Shown: one piece after another, positions 8,190 to 16,228 of the stretch
How the letters are laid out: each line of letters starts with the position of its first letter
Numbering within the stretch: the stretch's first letter is position 1
Source of the DNA: Bacteroides sp.
GTDB lineage: Bacteria; Bacteroidota; Bacteroidia; Bacteroidales; Muribaculaceae
Reading direction: 5' to 3'
Length of the DNA: 64,000 nucleotides
Assembly: GCA_014801585.1 (NCBI GenBank)
Contig: JAAVDX010000021.1
Span: 20,148-84,147 of the forward strand
Program-made: the position numbers and the translations under genes
The notes under the pieces: generated by a model
What the model saw: the letters and a program-made list of their open reading frames with translations, nothing else
Databases searched by the model: none
What the model was told of the DNA's origin: nothing

Positions 8190-8621
8190 ATGACAGTAAA
8201 TGAAGTTCAAGACGAGATCGTAGAGGAATTCTCCGAGCTCACCGATTGGATGGACCGATATGCCTACATCATCGATTTAGGCAATACGCTGCCGGAATTT
8301 CCGGAAACCGAAAAAACTCCTGCCAACCTCATCGAGGGTTGCCAGAGCCGAGTGTGGATCACGGCCAAAAAGGCCGACGACGGCCATATCGATTTCCACG
8401 CCGACTCCGACGCCATGATCGTGAAGGGTATCGTATCGCTGCTCCTCAAGGTGCTCGACCATCGCACTCCCGATGAGATCCTCGACGCCGACCTCTATTT
8501 CATCGACAAGATCGGACTCAGCAGCCATCTCTCCCCTACTCGCTCCAACGGGCTTGTAGCGATGGTAAAACAGATCCGCAACTACGCCCGGGCCTTCAAA
8601 GCCCTCGAAGCGGCAGGCTAA
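8190..8621 (+). CDS. sufE: Cysteine desulfuration protein SufE
   Basis: SufE takes persulfide sulfur from the SufS cysteine desulfurase and passes it to the SufBCD scaffold during Fe-S cluster assembly in the cytoplasm. With the start at 8190 (MTVNEVQDEIVEEF) the protein has 143 residues. The acceptor cysteine falls at position 51 in LIEGCQSRVW, the same number as in E. coli SufE. The track start at 8142 lies inside the promoter and is rejected. No suf genes are adjacent, so it is a stand-alone copy. Confidence 0.93.
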   Translation: MTVNEVQDEIVEEFSELTDWMDRYAYIIDLGNTLPEFPETEKTPANLIEGCQSRVWITAKKADDGHIDFHADSDAMIVKGIVSLLLKVLDHRTPDEILDADLYFIDKIGLSSHLSPTRSNGLVAMVKQIRNYARAFKALEAAG

Positions 8622-8757
8622 GACAGCTTACGAAAAAAATCAGTGGACTGTTTCCATACACCCCCCACTTCCGGAGCTCCGCGTATTATCGGAGTTTCCC
8701 CGTGAATCGACCTTAACTCAATACCAACTAATTCTTTATCTCTAACACATCTAACGA

Positions 8758-10308
8758 ATGTTCAAAAATCAACCCAAAGGCCTTATTCCGGCCGCGTTGA
8801 GCAACATGGGTGAGCGCTTCGGCTACTACATCATGAACGCCGTGCTCGTGCTTTTCCTTTGCTCAAAATTCGGATTGAAAGAGGAGACTGCTACTATCGT
8901 CTACTCCTGTTTCTATGCCGGCATCTACGTGTTGTCACTTGTCGGCGGTCTGATCGCCGACCGTACTCAGAACTATAAGGGCACTATCATCTCAGGCCTC
9001 TTAGTGATGACTTTAGGCTATGTAGTGCTGGCAATTCCAATATTTGCCGACGGCAACAACACTGCGTGGCTCCTTACCCTCACTTGCTGCGCACTCTTCA
9101 TGATCGCATTCGGCAACGGTCTGTTCAAGGGAAATCTGCAAGCTCTTGTAGGTCAGCTCTACGACAATCCCAAATATGCTTCGCAGCGCGACTCCGGATT
9201 CCAGATCTTCTACGTCTTCATCAACATCGGCGGACTGATTGCCCCGTTCGTGGCTCCGATGCTCCGTTCATGGTGGCTTGAGGCTCACAACCTCCTCTAT
9301 AACGCTGATCTTCCGGCTCTCTGCCATCAGTATCTCAGCGTGACCGACAGCATGGTCGGCATGGAAAATATCAACAACCTCTATGCACTGGCAACTCAGG
9401 TAGGCCACTCAATGGACGCTACCACCAACGCTGCTGAAATCAGCGCATTCTGCTCGGAATATCTCAAGATCTTCAATGAAGGTATCCATTATTCCTTCAT
9501 TGCTTCCGTAGCGGCTATGCTGATCTCTCTCTGCATCTTTATCGCCACTAAGAAAGGTCTTCCCTCTCCCGCTAAAAAAGAAGCCGCAGAGACTGTCAAA
9601 TACACTGCCGAAGAAAAGCAGGCAATGGCAAAGGAAATCAAGCAACGCATGTACGCTCTCTTCGCAGTGCTGGGCATCGCTATCTTCTTCTGGTTCTCTT
9701 TCCATCAGAACGGCACTTCTCTCTCCCTTTTCGCCCGCGACTTCGTAAAGACCGATTCCATCGCGCCTGAAATCTGGCAGGCTCTCAACCCACTCTTCGT
9801 GATTCTGCTGACTCCGGTCATCATGTGGTTCTTTGCCTCTCTCGCACGTCGCGGTAAGGTCATTTCCACTCCCCGTAAGATCGCTATCGGTATGGGATTG
9901 GCGGCTATGGCCTACATATTCCTGACTGTAGTCTGCGCGATCGATATGTTCCCCTCCGGCGAAGAGTTCCGCAATATGCCTATTGAGGCCCGCGAGGCCG
10001 CGAAGACAGGACCGTGGGTACTGATCCTGCTCTACTTCTTCCTGACTGTAGCCGAACTGTTCATCTCTCCTCTCGGTCTCTCTTTCGTATCGAAAGTGGC
10101 TCCGAAACATCTTCAGGGTCTCTGTCAGGGTCTGTGGCTCGGCGCTACAGCCGTCGGCAACCTTCTCCTCTGGATCGGCCCGCTGATCTATAACGCTTGT
10201 CCCATCTGGGAGGCATGGGTGGTATTCGCCGCCGTATGTTTCATCTCTATGGGCGCAATGCTCGGAATGGTGAAATGGCTTGAACGCGTCACTGACGAAC
10301 CGCAATAA
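8758..10308 (+). CDS. Proton-dependent oligopeptide transporter (POT/PTR2 family)
   Basis: A 516-residue, highly hydrophobic MFS-fold protein with about 14 membrane segments. Family marks: NMGERFGYYIMNAVLVLF in helix 1, GGLIADRTQNYKGTI after helix 2, and FYVFINIGGLIAPFVAP in helix 5. It should import di- and tripeptides with protons across the inner membrane. The helix 1 ExxER motif of classical POTs reads NMGER here, with Asn at the first Glu; I believe this is common in Bacteroidetes members, and it may alter proton coupling. The gene stands alone, closed by a strong terminator. Confidence 0.9.
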   Translation: MFKNQPKGLIPAALSNMGERFGYYIMNAVLVLFLCSKFGLKEETATIVYSCFYAGIYVLSLVGGLIADRTQNYKGTIISGLLVMTLGYVVLAIPIFADGNNTAWLLTLTCCALFMIAFGNGLFKGNLQALVGQLYDNPKYASQRDSGFQIFYVFINIGGLIAPFVAPMLRSWWLEAHNLLYNADLPALCHQYLSVTDSMVGMENINNLYALATQVGHSMDATTNAAEISAFCSEYLKIFNEGIHYSFIASVAAMLISLCIFIATKKGLPSPAKKEAAETVKYTAEEKQAMAKEIKQRMYALFAVLGIAIFFWFSFHQNGTSLSLFARDFVKTDSIAPEIWQALNPLFVILLTPVIMWFFASLARRGKVISTPRKIAIGMGLAAMAYIFLTVVCAIDMFPSGEEFRNMPIEAREAAKTGPWVLILLYFFLTVAELFISPLGLSFVSKVAPKHLQGLCQGLWLGATAVGNLLLWIGPLIYNACPIWEAWVVFAAVCFISMGAMLGMVKWLERVTDEPQ

Positions 10309-10336
10309 ATCCGCCTTAAACGCAAACACATTATAG

Positions 10337-10383
10337 ATTGTCGGCTATCGGAAGATGTTATTTTTTTACCGATAGCCGACAAT
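10337..10383 (+). terminator. Hairpin terminator after the POT gene
   Basis: Perfect 15-bp stem ATTGTCGGCTATCGG / CCGATAGCCGACAAT with a 17-nt loop that is itself T-rich. Confidence 0.75.
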
Positions 10384-10437
10384 TTCAACATTCTCTCATT
10401 GTGAAAAGTCTATAACTTCTTTCTCTTCTTGATAGAA

Positions 10438-11034
10438 ATGAACTGTAACGCTTTCCGATCCTACACCGGCGCGTCATTCGGCGTTGTGGTCGTATTGGCT
10501 ATGCTTGCATCCTGCACATCCGGACAATCCGAACATCATGACTCGGATTCCGCTACTGTCATCACGGAATTTCACGCCGATAATGATATCGCGATGAATG
10601 TACGCTCGATTATCGACGCTATCAATGTCGGCCAACCGCTTGACAGTGCTGACTATAACTATACCGGTATCCTGACCGATGGCAACGGCACTCCTCTATA
10701 CACCGACGTACAGGGGGCTCCCGGAATATGGGAAATCAAGGTGCTGACCGATAAATCGGCCGTTATCCGCAATATCTATCTCGGCGATCTGCTCCCCGAC
10801 GAACTCGTGCAATACGTTCTTGAAACTCTCGCGATAGAGGATATACCCCTCCTGCAGGCAGAAGACGGCAAAAAGGGTCTTGACAACATAGCGGTCTACA
10901 AATCAGGCGCTACCGACATCTTCATCGAACGCCAGACCGCAAAGGCCGCCAACGGAAGTGAAGGTCCTCTTCTCAAAATCATACTCCGCCGCACTGAGAT
11001 AGTTCCCCCCGATTCAATCAGCTCCTCCGAATAA
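10438..11034 (+). CDS. Putative lipoprotein of unknown function
   Basis: A 198-residue protein from the ATG at 10438 (MNCNAFRSYTGASFG); the track start at 10429 is a TTG 9 nt upstream. The N-terminus is hydrophobic (VVVVLAMLASC) with a lipobox ending at Cys26, so it should be lipid-anchored. The rest is mixed alpha/beta with VQYVLETLAIEDIPLLQAEDG and ends in a charged tail. I do not recognise the family and assign no function. It is isolated between two terminators and is probably a single-gene unit; no clear promoter box was found. Confidence 0.75.
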   Translation: MNCNAFRSYTGASFGVVVVLAMLASCTSGQSEHHDSDSATVITEFHADNDIAMNVRSIIDAINVGQPLDSADYNYTGILTDGNGTPLYTDVQGAPGIWEIKVLTDKSAVIRNIYLGDLLPDELVQYVLETLAIEDIPLLQAEDGKKGLDNIAVYKSGATDIFIERQTAKAANGSEGPLLKIILRRTEIVPPDSISSSE

Positions 11035-11060
11035 CCGGAATCAGTGCCTGATCCAAAATA

Positions 11061-11104
11061 AACATCACCGCGAAAGATGACCATCTTTCGCGGTGATGTT
11101 TTCA
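11061..11104. terminator. Strong bidirectional terminator hairpin
   Basis: AACATCACCGCGAAAGATG pairs perfectly with CATCTTTCGCGGTGATGTT. It lies between two convergent genes; the flanking A- and T-rich bases suit termination from both sides. Confidence 0.85.
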
Positions 11105-11161
11105 TACATGCAATTAATTTAGCAAAAATTATCAGATAACTCTTCAGGAGTGGTTATTGAC

Positions 11162-12169
11162 TCAAGGGCGGAAGACGTACCAGCGGGTTGGTTCGAAACG
11201 TGGCAGGGGGAGTAGCTGCACGTCGGCCTCGCGGTCGGAAAGAGTCTCCTGACCTCCTCCTATCTTTATTCCTCGCTCAAGCAATGCCTCGGAGATCGTA
11301 GACATCGCTTTCTCGGGGGTATTGTTATCCTTCGAAAGATGGCAAAGGAATATGTATTTCAGCGACGGATTCCATATCTCGCGCAGAAAAGCAGCCGTAG
11401 CCGTGTTGTCAAGATGACCATGCTCCGTCCGGATTCTTGCCTTCAGATATTCGGGATACGGACCGTTGAGCAACATCGACAGATCATAATTGGCCTCTAT
11501 CACAAGGTAGTTGGCGCGACTCATATAATAGTGCGCCCGCTCGGTTACGGCTCCCAGGTCGGTGGCAATTACAAAATTACGGTTGTCGTAATTGATCGAA
11601 AATCCCATATTGTCAGTGCCGTCGTGAGGCACGTCAAACGCCGTAATCTCAGCTCCCGCAAGCTTGAAAGGGATCTCCTTAAAGATCGGGATATGATAGT
11701 CTTTTATACGCTTCGATATGCCATGACGTCGCAGCAGACCGTTGAGGACGCGATTCGTGCAGAAAAGGCGCATGTGCTTGTGATTGCGCAGAAGGGTATA
11801 GGTATACTTCACATGGTCGGCATGATCATGCGTTAGCAATATACCCTTCACTTTTTCCCATCTGACTCCATTTGCCTGCAACTGCGTCTCGACGAAATCA
11901 GCCTTCACACCGGCATCCACCAGCAATCCGCCATGCTTCGTGCCGATATAGCAGCAGTTGCCGCTCGATCCGGAACCGAACGATATATAGTTGAACACTC
12001 TTGAGGCCGGATTATCAGTAGGATCGGTATCGGCCGGCCGACGGGAGGGCACGACACTGCCGGGCGACGCAACTCCCCTCACGGGCGGTTGCGCTGCAAC
12101 ATTGCTTGATTTAAATTCTTCAAACGGGATCTCCATCTGTCCCGAAAATTTTATTATAGGTCGACTCAT
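11162..12169 (-). CDS. MBL-fold metallohydrolase, YycJ/WalJ-like
   Basis: A 335-residue protein with the start taken at 12169 (MSRPIIKFSG), 2 nt after the stop of the upstream methyltransferase; the longer track start would run far into that gene. A flexible N-terminus of about 70 residues precedes the metallo-beta-lactamase fold: FGSGSSGNCCYIG, then THDHADH with the metal-binding His and Asp residues, and later FDVPHDGTDNMGFSI. Related YycJ proteins are nuclease-like phosphodiesterases; the substrate here is unknown. Tight spacing indicates one operon with the RsmI-like gene. Confidence 0.85.
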   Translation of the reverse strand: MSRPIIKFSGQMEIPFEEFKSSNVAAQPPVRGVASPGSVVPSRRPADTDPTDNPASRVFNYISFGSGSSGNCCYIGTKHGGLLVDAGVKADFVETQLQANGVRWEKVKGILLTHDHADHVKYTYTLLRNHKHMRLFCTNRVLNGLLRRHGISKRIKDYHIPIFKEIPFKLAGAEITAFDVPHDGTDNMGFSINYDNRNFVIATDLGAVTERAHYYMSRANYLVIEANYDLSMLLNGPYPEYLKARIRTEHGHLDNTATAAFLREIWNPSLKYIFLCHLSKDNNTPEKAMSTISEALLERGIKIGGGQETLSDREADVQLLPLPRFEPTRWYVFRP

Positions 12170-12170
12170 G

Positions 12171-12989
12171 TCAGTTGTTTCTTCTGTATTTTTTTGAATG
12201 TCGGGAGATGGCGGAGGTATGCCGCTTCGACTTCGTCTGCTGCACATCCTCTTTCCCTCCGGCATAAATCAGGAAGACCGCGGGACGCTTGTCAAGATTC
12301 AGTCCGTGGTCGGAAGCTCCTAACAAGCGGCGCCACTGCTGCGCGGTCAAAGTGCGGATATATTCTTTATCGGGGTCAGTAAGATCGCAAGCCACGCAGA
12401 TTCGCGTGGCATCCCCGAGGCGCTCCGCCATGAAGCGCAGCAGCGACATATTGCGGTAGGGGGTCTCGATAAAGATCTGAGTCATGGAATTGCGACGCGA
12501 TTCATTCTCCAGACGCTTCAGAGCGTCGGCTTTCTCAGAGTCCTCAATCGGCAGATAACCATGGAAGGCAAACCCCTGGCCATTGAAACCGGAGCCCATC
12601 ACAGCCATCAGTATGCTCGACGGACCCACCAACGGTCGGACTCTGAACCCCTCCTCCTGAGCAAGGGCTACGGGCAACGCACCCGGATCAGCCACAGCCG
12701 GACATCCGGCATCGCTCATCACTCCCATGCTTTCGCCGCGACGAAGCGGAGCAAGAAATTCCCCTACCGCAGCGAGATCCGTATGGCGGTTGAGTTCGAA
12801 AAAAGTAAGGGAATCGATATCAATCGACGAGTCGCAACGCTTAAGAAAGCGCCGTGCCTCCCGCAGATTCTCCACGATAAAATAGCGGAGTGAGGTTATA
12901 ATATCGATATTGCCGGCCGGGAGCACGGCAGAGTAAGGTGCGTCAGACATTCCTACCGGAATGAGATAAAGGGTCGCATTTTTGTCCAT
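12171..12989 (-). CDS. SAM-dependent methyltransferase, RsmI/tetrapyrrole-methylase family
   Basis: A 272-residue protein. The N-terminal LYLIPVGMSDAP, MGVMSDAGCPAVADPGA and VGPSSILMAVMGSGF segments match the RsmI branch of tetrapyrrole (uroporphyrin-III type) methylases. RsmI makes the 2'-O-methyl group at 16S rRNA C1402. This protein is a divergent member: GTPIGN is replaced by PVGMSDAP, so the exact target is uncertain. Its predicted promoter ends only 6 nt before the ATG, which implies a nearly leaderless message. The MBL gene follows after 1 nt. Confidence 0.85.
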   Translation of the reverse strand: MDKNATLYLIPVGMSDAPYSAVLPAGNIDIITSLRYFIVENLREARRFLKRCDSSIDIDSLTFFELNRHTDLAAVGEFLAPLRRGESMGVMSDAGCPAVADPGALPVALAQEEGFRVRPLVGPSSILMAVMGSGFNGQGFAFHGYLPIEDSEKADALKRLENESRRNSMTQIFIETPYRNMSLLRFMAERLGDATRICVACDLTDPDKEYIRTLTAQQWRRLLGASDHGLNLDKRPAVFLIYAGGKEDVQQTKSKRHTSAISRHSKKYRRNN

Positions 12990-12995
12990 ATCTTA

Positions 12996-13003
12996 CAAAT
13001 ATA
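12996..13003 (-). promoter_or_regulatory. Promoter of the RsmI-like operon (near-leaderless)
   Basis: TATATTTG on the minus strand, with CTTG about 20 nt upstream. The box ends 6 nt before the start codon, so transcription would begin about 3 nt before the ATG. Confidence 0.7.
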
Positions 13004-13057
13004 CGGCTTTTTTAACGCAATTTCAAGAGCATACTCCATTTTTATCCTAAAATTTCG

Positions 13058-13066
13058 TAAATTTGC
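13058..13066 (+). promoter_or_regulatory. Promoter of the RNA m5C methyltransferase gene
   Basis: TAAATTTGC, 27 nt before the ATG at 13094. Divergent from the RsmI-like promoter 55 bp away. Confidence 0.7.
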
Positions 13067-13093
13067 ATTGTCTTATTAGCAATACCCTATGAA

Positions 13094-14539
13094 ATGATCC
13101 CCCTATCTGAAGATTTCATTGATTCTCTAAAGAATATTCCGTCGGTAGATCGGGCGGCTCTCGCGGCAGCCCTCGACACTCCTCCATCCGTAAGTATTCG
13201 ACGCAACCGCCGCAAGTCGGCAGTCTGCCCCGATGTGGCCACGACCGATGGGCTTACTACCGCTCCGGTCCCCTGGTGTGAAGAGGGGATCTATCTGAAT
13301 CCCCGGCCGGTCTTTACGCTCGATCCGATGCTGCACGGGGGAGCCTATTACGTGCAGGACGCCTCTTCCATGATCTATCAGCAGGTAGCCGACCGACTTT
13401 GCAGCGTCCTTGCCGAGGAGGGAATTTCCGAACATCCGCTCACTCTCGACTTCTGCGCTGCACCGGGCGGTAAGACTACTTCTCTTATCAATGCCCTCCC
13501 CGACGGATCTACGATCGTAGCCAACGAATTTGTGGCCGCGCGCGGAAAGATTTTGCGGGAGAATCTTGAGAAATGGGGCTATCCCAACGTCATCACTACC
13601 GGCTGCGACTCTTCCCGCTATGCGGCACTGCCCGAGATGTTCGACATCATAGCTATTGACGCACCCTGCTCCGGAGAAGGGATGATGAGAAAGGATGAAG
13701 ACGCACGCCGCCAATGGAGCAAGTCGCTCGTAGCCAACTGTGCCTCTCTCCAGCGCGAAATACTGTCGGATCTTGTCGGCACGCTCCGCCCCGGCGGTTT
13801 TCTCATCTACTCCACCTGTACTTTCAACACCTCCGAAGATGAGGAGAACTCTCTCTTTATCAGTGAGCAGCTCGGTCTGGAGCCGGTAGCCATAGATTCC
13901 CTGAATCTCTCGGGAATCGAAAAGGCCGGACGTGCAGTGCTGCCCGGTGTAGAGGGTCTGCGGTTTATGCCTCATCTTACTCAGGGAGAGGGATTATATA
14001 TCAGTGTGTTCCGACGTCCGATCGGATGTCATACCGAGCCCGAACCTCGGACACCCGGGAAGAAGAGTCGCAACAAAAACCGTTCTCAGAATCCCGAACT
14101 TACGGAGGCCATGAGGATGGAACTCAAGGGGTGGTTTGATCCAAAGATCTCACCTCGCTTCGAACTCTCCGACACCATGATTACGATGCTTCCCGAATCA
14201 GCAGCGGAAGTTGCTGATATGCTGCGTCGCTACGGAGTGAAGGTTACCGGCGCCGGATTGCCGGTGGCCGAGATTAAGGGTCGTATGCCGAAAGCGGAGG
14301 TAGTGCCCGATTCACGCCTTGCGCTCAATCAAGCCATGAATCCTACAGCCTTCCCCACAGCTCCCCTGAGCAAGGAGGACGCATTGCGCTTTCTCCGACG
14401 CGAATCATTTCCGCTCGATGGAAATATTCCAAAGGGTTATGTAATTGTAACTTATCAAGGCCTCCCGCTTGGGATAATGAAAAATCTGGGCAATCGTGCC
14501 AACAATCTTTTCCCTACCGCATGGAAAATCCGGCTTTAA
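13094..14539 (+). CDS. rRNA cytosine-C5 methyltransferase, NOL1/NOP2/Sun family (RsmF-like)
   Basis: A 481-residue protein. The catalytic core (about residues 80-310) has the SAM site LDFCAAPGGKTTSLI, motif IV DAPCSGEGMMRKDE with the first catalytic Cys, and motif VI STCTFNTSEDEEN with the second Cys. The C-terminal third (from about 340) has the layout of the RsmF-type PUA-like RNA-binding region, ending PLGIMKNLGNRANNLFP. It should make m5C in rRNA or tRNA; the exact base is not readable. Divergently transcribed from the RsmI-like methyltransferase. Confidence 0.9.
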   Translation: MIPLSEDFIDSLKNIPSVDRAALAAALDTPPSVSIRRNRRKSAVCPDVATTDGLTTAPVPWCEEGIYLNPRPVFTLDPMLHGGAYYVQDASSMIYQQVADRLCSVLAEEGISEHPLTLDFCAAPGGKTTSLINALPDGSTIVANEFVAARGKILRENLEKWGYPNVITTGCDSSRYAALPEMFDIIAIDAPCSGEGMMRKDEDARRQWSKSLVANCASLQREILSDLVGTLRPGGFLIYSTCTFNTSEDEENSLFISEQLGLEPVAIDSLNLSGIEKAGRAVLPGVEGLRFMPHLTQGEGLYISVFRRPIGCHTEPEPRTPGKKSRNKNRSQNPELTEAMRMELKGWFDPKISPRFELSDTMITMLPESAAEVADMLRRYGVKVTGAGLPVAEIKGRMPKAEVVPDSRLALNQAMNPTAFPTAPLSKEDALRFLRRESFPLDGNIPKGYVIVTYQGLPLGIMKNLGNRANNLFPTAWKIRL

Positions 14540-14639
14540 GAGCCTCCCCCAAAGCATCGCTTCGCTCGCTATTGCGGATTACGCCCCCGGAACTGCAGAC
14601 AGCTATTTTTCTAAGAACGTGACAATTATTAAACATTTA

Positions 14640-14672
14640 TTTGGAATTAAAACTTTTTTAACCTATATTTGC
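14640..14672 (+). promoter_or_regulatory. Promoter of BspA-like gene 3
   Basis: TTTG at 14640-14643, 20-nt spacer, TATATTTGC at 14664-14672, giving a leader of about 75 nt. Confidence 0.75.
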
Positions 14673-14752
14673 ACTTGAAACAGATATTCTTATTGTCACA
14701 ACACTTTAATACACGTTTCAAATTTATTATCAACACTTTTAATGACTAACTC

Positions 14753-15808
14753 ATGAAAGTAACTACATTATCAAAAAATTGGTTATTCCGAGCAGTGGCT
14801 CTAATGTTTGGAATAATCTGCTGCGGTTTCACTTATGCGGCCTCGGTTGAGATAGAGAATCCAAAAGTAAGTTATTACGTTGACTATGAGGGAATGACTT
14901 TCCAAGTGCTTAATGAAGCTACTGAACCTTTGCATCTTGAGCTCATAGAAGTAAGCGAAGATGTCAAGGGTGACGTTATTCTCCCTGACGAATTCATAAT
15001 GACATGGTGGGAAGGGAGTATATTCAAACCGATAAAAGCAGTTATTAAGAGAATTGCCGACAACGCATTTGAAAAAGGGTCCCCAAAACAAATCTCTATA
15101 CCTTCCTCAGTTAAGAGTATAGGTGCATATGCACTTGCTCACGCTCCGAATAAAGTCACTCTTAATAAAGGTTTGCAATATTTGGGATGCCGTGCATTTA
15201 TCGGATCATATATATCCTCAATTGATCTTCCCGAATCCCTAATGTATATAGACTATGGCTGTTTTATGCACTGCTCATATTTACGCCGTATCTATCTTCC
15301 ATCTACATTAAAGGCTTTTGCCGGGGCGACATTCAAATGGTGTATACATTTGGAAGATATCTATTGTGCTGCCTCGGTTCCTCCGGAAGCTGATGATTCA
15401 GATTTCGGCTTTGAACCTTTTGTGGGAACTCCGTACTGCCAACTGGAGACTAATCCAAATGTAAATAAATATTGCGTGATCCACGTACCGGAGGAATCTA
15501 TCGAACTATACAAGAACGCTCCGGGTTGGAAAAATTTTGTAACTTTTGTTCCTCTGACGGAAGCTGATATCATCGCATCCACTCAGCAGATAGAAGAGTC
15601 TGCTGCGACGCCGTCTCAAATAGACTATACGACCGACAATGGCCAACTACTCGTGACGGTCAAGCCCGGTGATAACGTAAGCGTATATGATACAAATGGC
15701 TTATGCCTGCAGAAAGCTTCTTACTCCGCACCTGATACTTTCTCTTTCAAAGGCTCGGGTATCGTGGTCTTACACGTCAACGGAAACAGCGTAAAAGTAG
15801 TTTTGTAA
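14753..15808 (+). CDS. BspA-like leucine-rich repeat surface protein, paralogue 3
   Basis: A 351-residue secreted protein with a signal peptide (about residues 1-29, ALMFGIICCGFTYA). It parallels the gene at 1986 along its full length: MTFQVLNEATEPLHLELIEV near the N-terminus, LRR units such as IPSSVKSIGAYALA and LPESLMYIDYGCF, a HVPEESIELYKNAPGWKNF cap, and the same sorting-type end (VSVYDTNGLCLQKASY, GIVVLHVNGNSVKVVL). It lies 8 kb from the island, alone between a methyltransferase and a small unknown gene, with its own promoter and terminator. Duplication with dispersal is likely; the ligand is unknown. Confidence 0.82.
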   Translation: MKVTTLSKNWLFRAVALMFGIICCGFTYAASVEIENPKVSYYVDYEGMTFQVLNEATEPLHLELIEVSEDVKGDVILPDEFIMTWWEGSIFKPIKAVIKRIADNAFEKGSPKQISIPSSVKSIGAYALAHAPNKVTLNKGLQYLGCRAFIGSYISSIDLPESLMYIDYGCFMHCSYLRRIYLPSTLKAFAGATFKWCIHLEDIYCAASVPPEADDSDFGFEPFVGTPYCQLETNPNVNKYCVIHVPEESIELYKNAPGWKNFVTFVPLTEADIIASTQQIEESAATPSQIDYTTDNGQLLVTVKPGDNVSVYDTNGLCLQKASYSAPDTFSFKGSGIVVLHVNGNSVKVVL

Positions 15809-15868
15809 ACGAAACTGAGAGATTCATTCTACCCTTATCATCTAAAGAATGCGGTTGAAGAATCATCG

Positions 15869-15919
15869 ATAAATACAGGGATATGTCTTCAAATGGTGAA
15901 GACATATCCCCGTATTTAT
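15869..15919. terminator. Long hairpin terminator after BspA-like 3
   Basis: 22-bp stem with one mismatch: ATAAATACAGGGATATGTCTTC with GAAGACATATCCCCGTATTTAT, 7-nt loop. Confidence 0.75.
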
Positions 15920-15959
15920 GATATTCTGATTTTGAGAACTTTTCCAAAAATCAGCGCGT

Positions 15960-15967
15960 TATATTTG
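15960..15967 (+). promoter_or_regulatory. Promoter of the small unknown gene
   Basis: TATATTTG 24 nt before the ATG at 15992. It lies inside the longer track ORF (15893), which rules out that upstream start. Confidence 0.7.
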
Positions 15968-15991
15968 TGTAATTATAATTGTTATATCATT

Positions 15992-16210
15992 ATGTTGTTC
16001 ACGGTTAACGCTCAGGATGAGGCTTCTCGCGACGCTCTCCTGAATCATGTACAGTCTCAGTTTCCCAACGCTATGTGGAATCATGACCTTCAGACGGCCG
16101 ACGGCTGGCTGGAAGTCCACGGTATTCCGGAGAATGCCGAATCTGCCGCACAAGTTATCAAATCTATCGAAGAGACCGGCTTTAAGGGTGCCTGGGTAGA
16201 AAATTCCTGA
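15992..16210 (+). CDS. Small conserved-looking protein of unknown function
   Basis: A 72-residue acidic protein starting MLFTVNAQDEASRDALLNHV. It has an alternating strand/helix pattern (FTVNAQ, a helix to about 22, then DGWLEVHGI and a second helix with AAQVIKSIEETGF), compatible with a small ferredoxin-like or ACT-like fold, but this is only a guess. No signal peptide and no metal-binding cysteines. The start is fixed by the promoter at 15960. It converges on the glycosyltransferase at 16229 with an 18-bp gap. Function unknown. Confidence 0.65.
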   Translation: MLFTVNAQDEASRDALLNHVQSQFPNAMWNHDLQTADGWLEVHGIPENAESAAQVIKSIEETGFKGAWVENS

Positions 16211-16228
16211 CCATTCCGACCCAAAGGT

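Noticed and set aside
9409-10329. 306-codon minus-strand ORF
   Set aside because: It is the antisense shadow of the POT transporter gene, has biased composition without any recognisable domain, and lacks a promoter.
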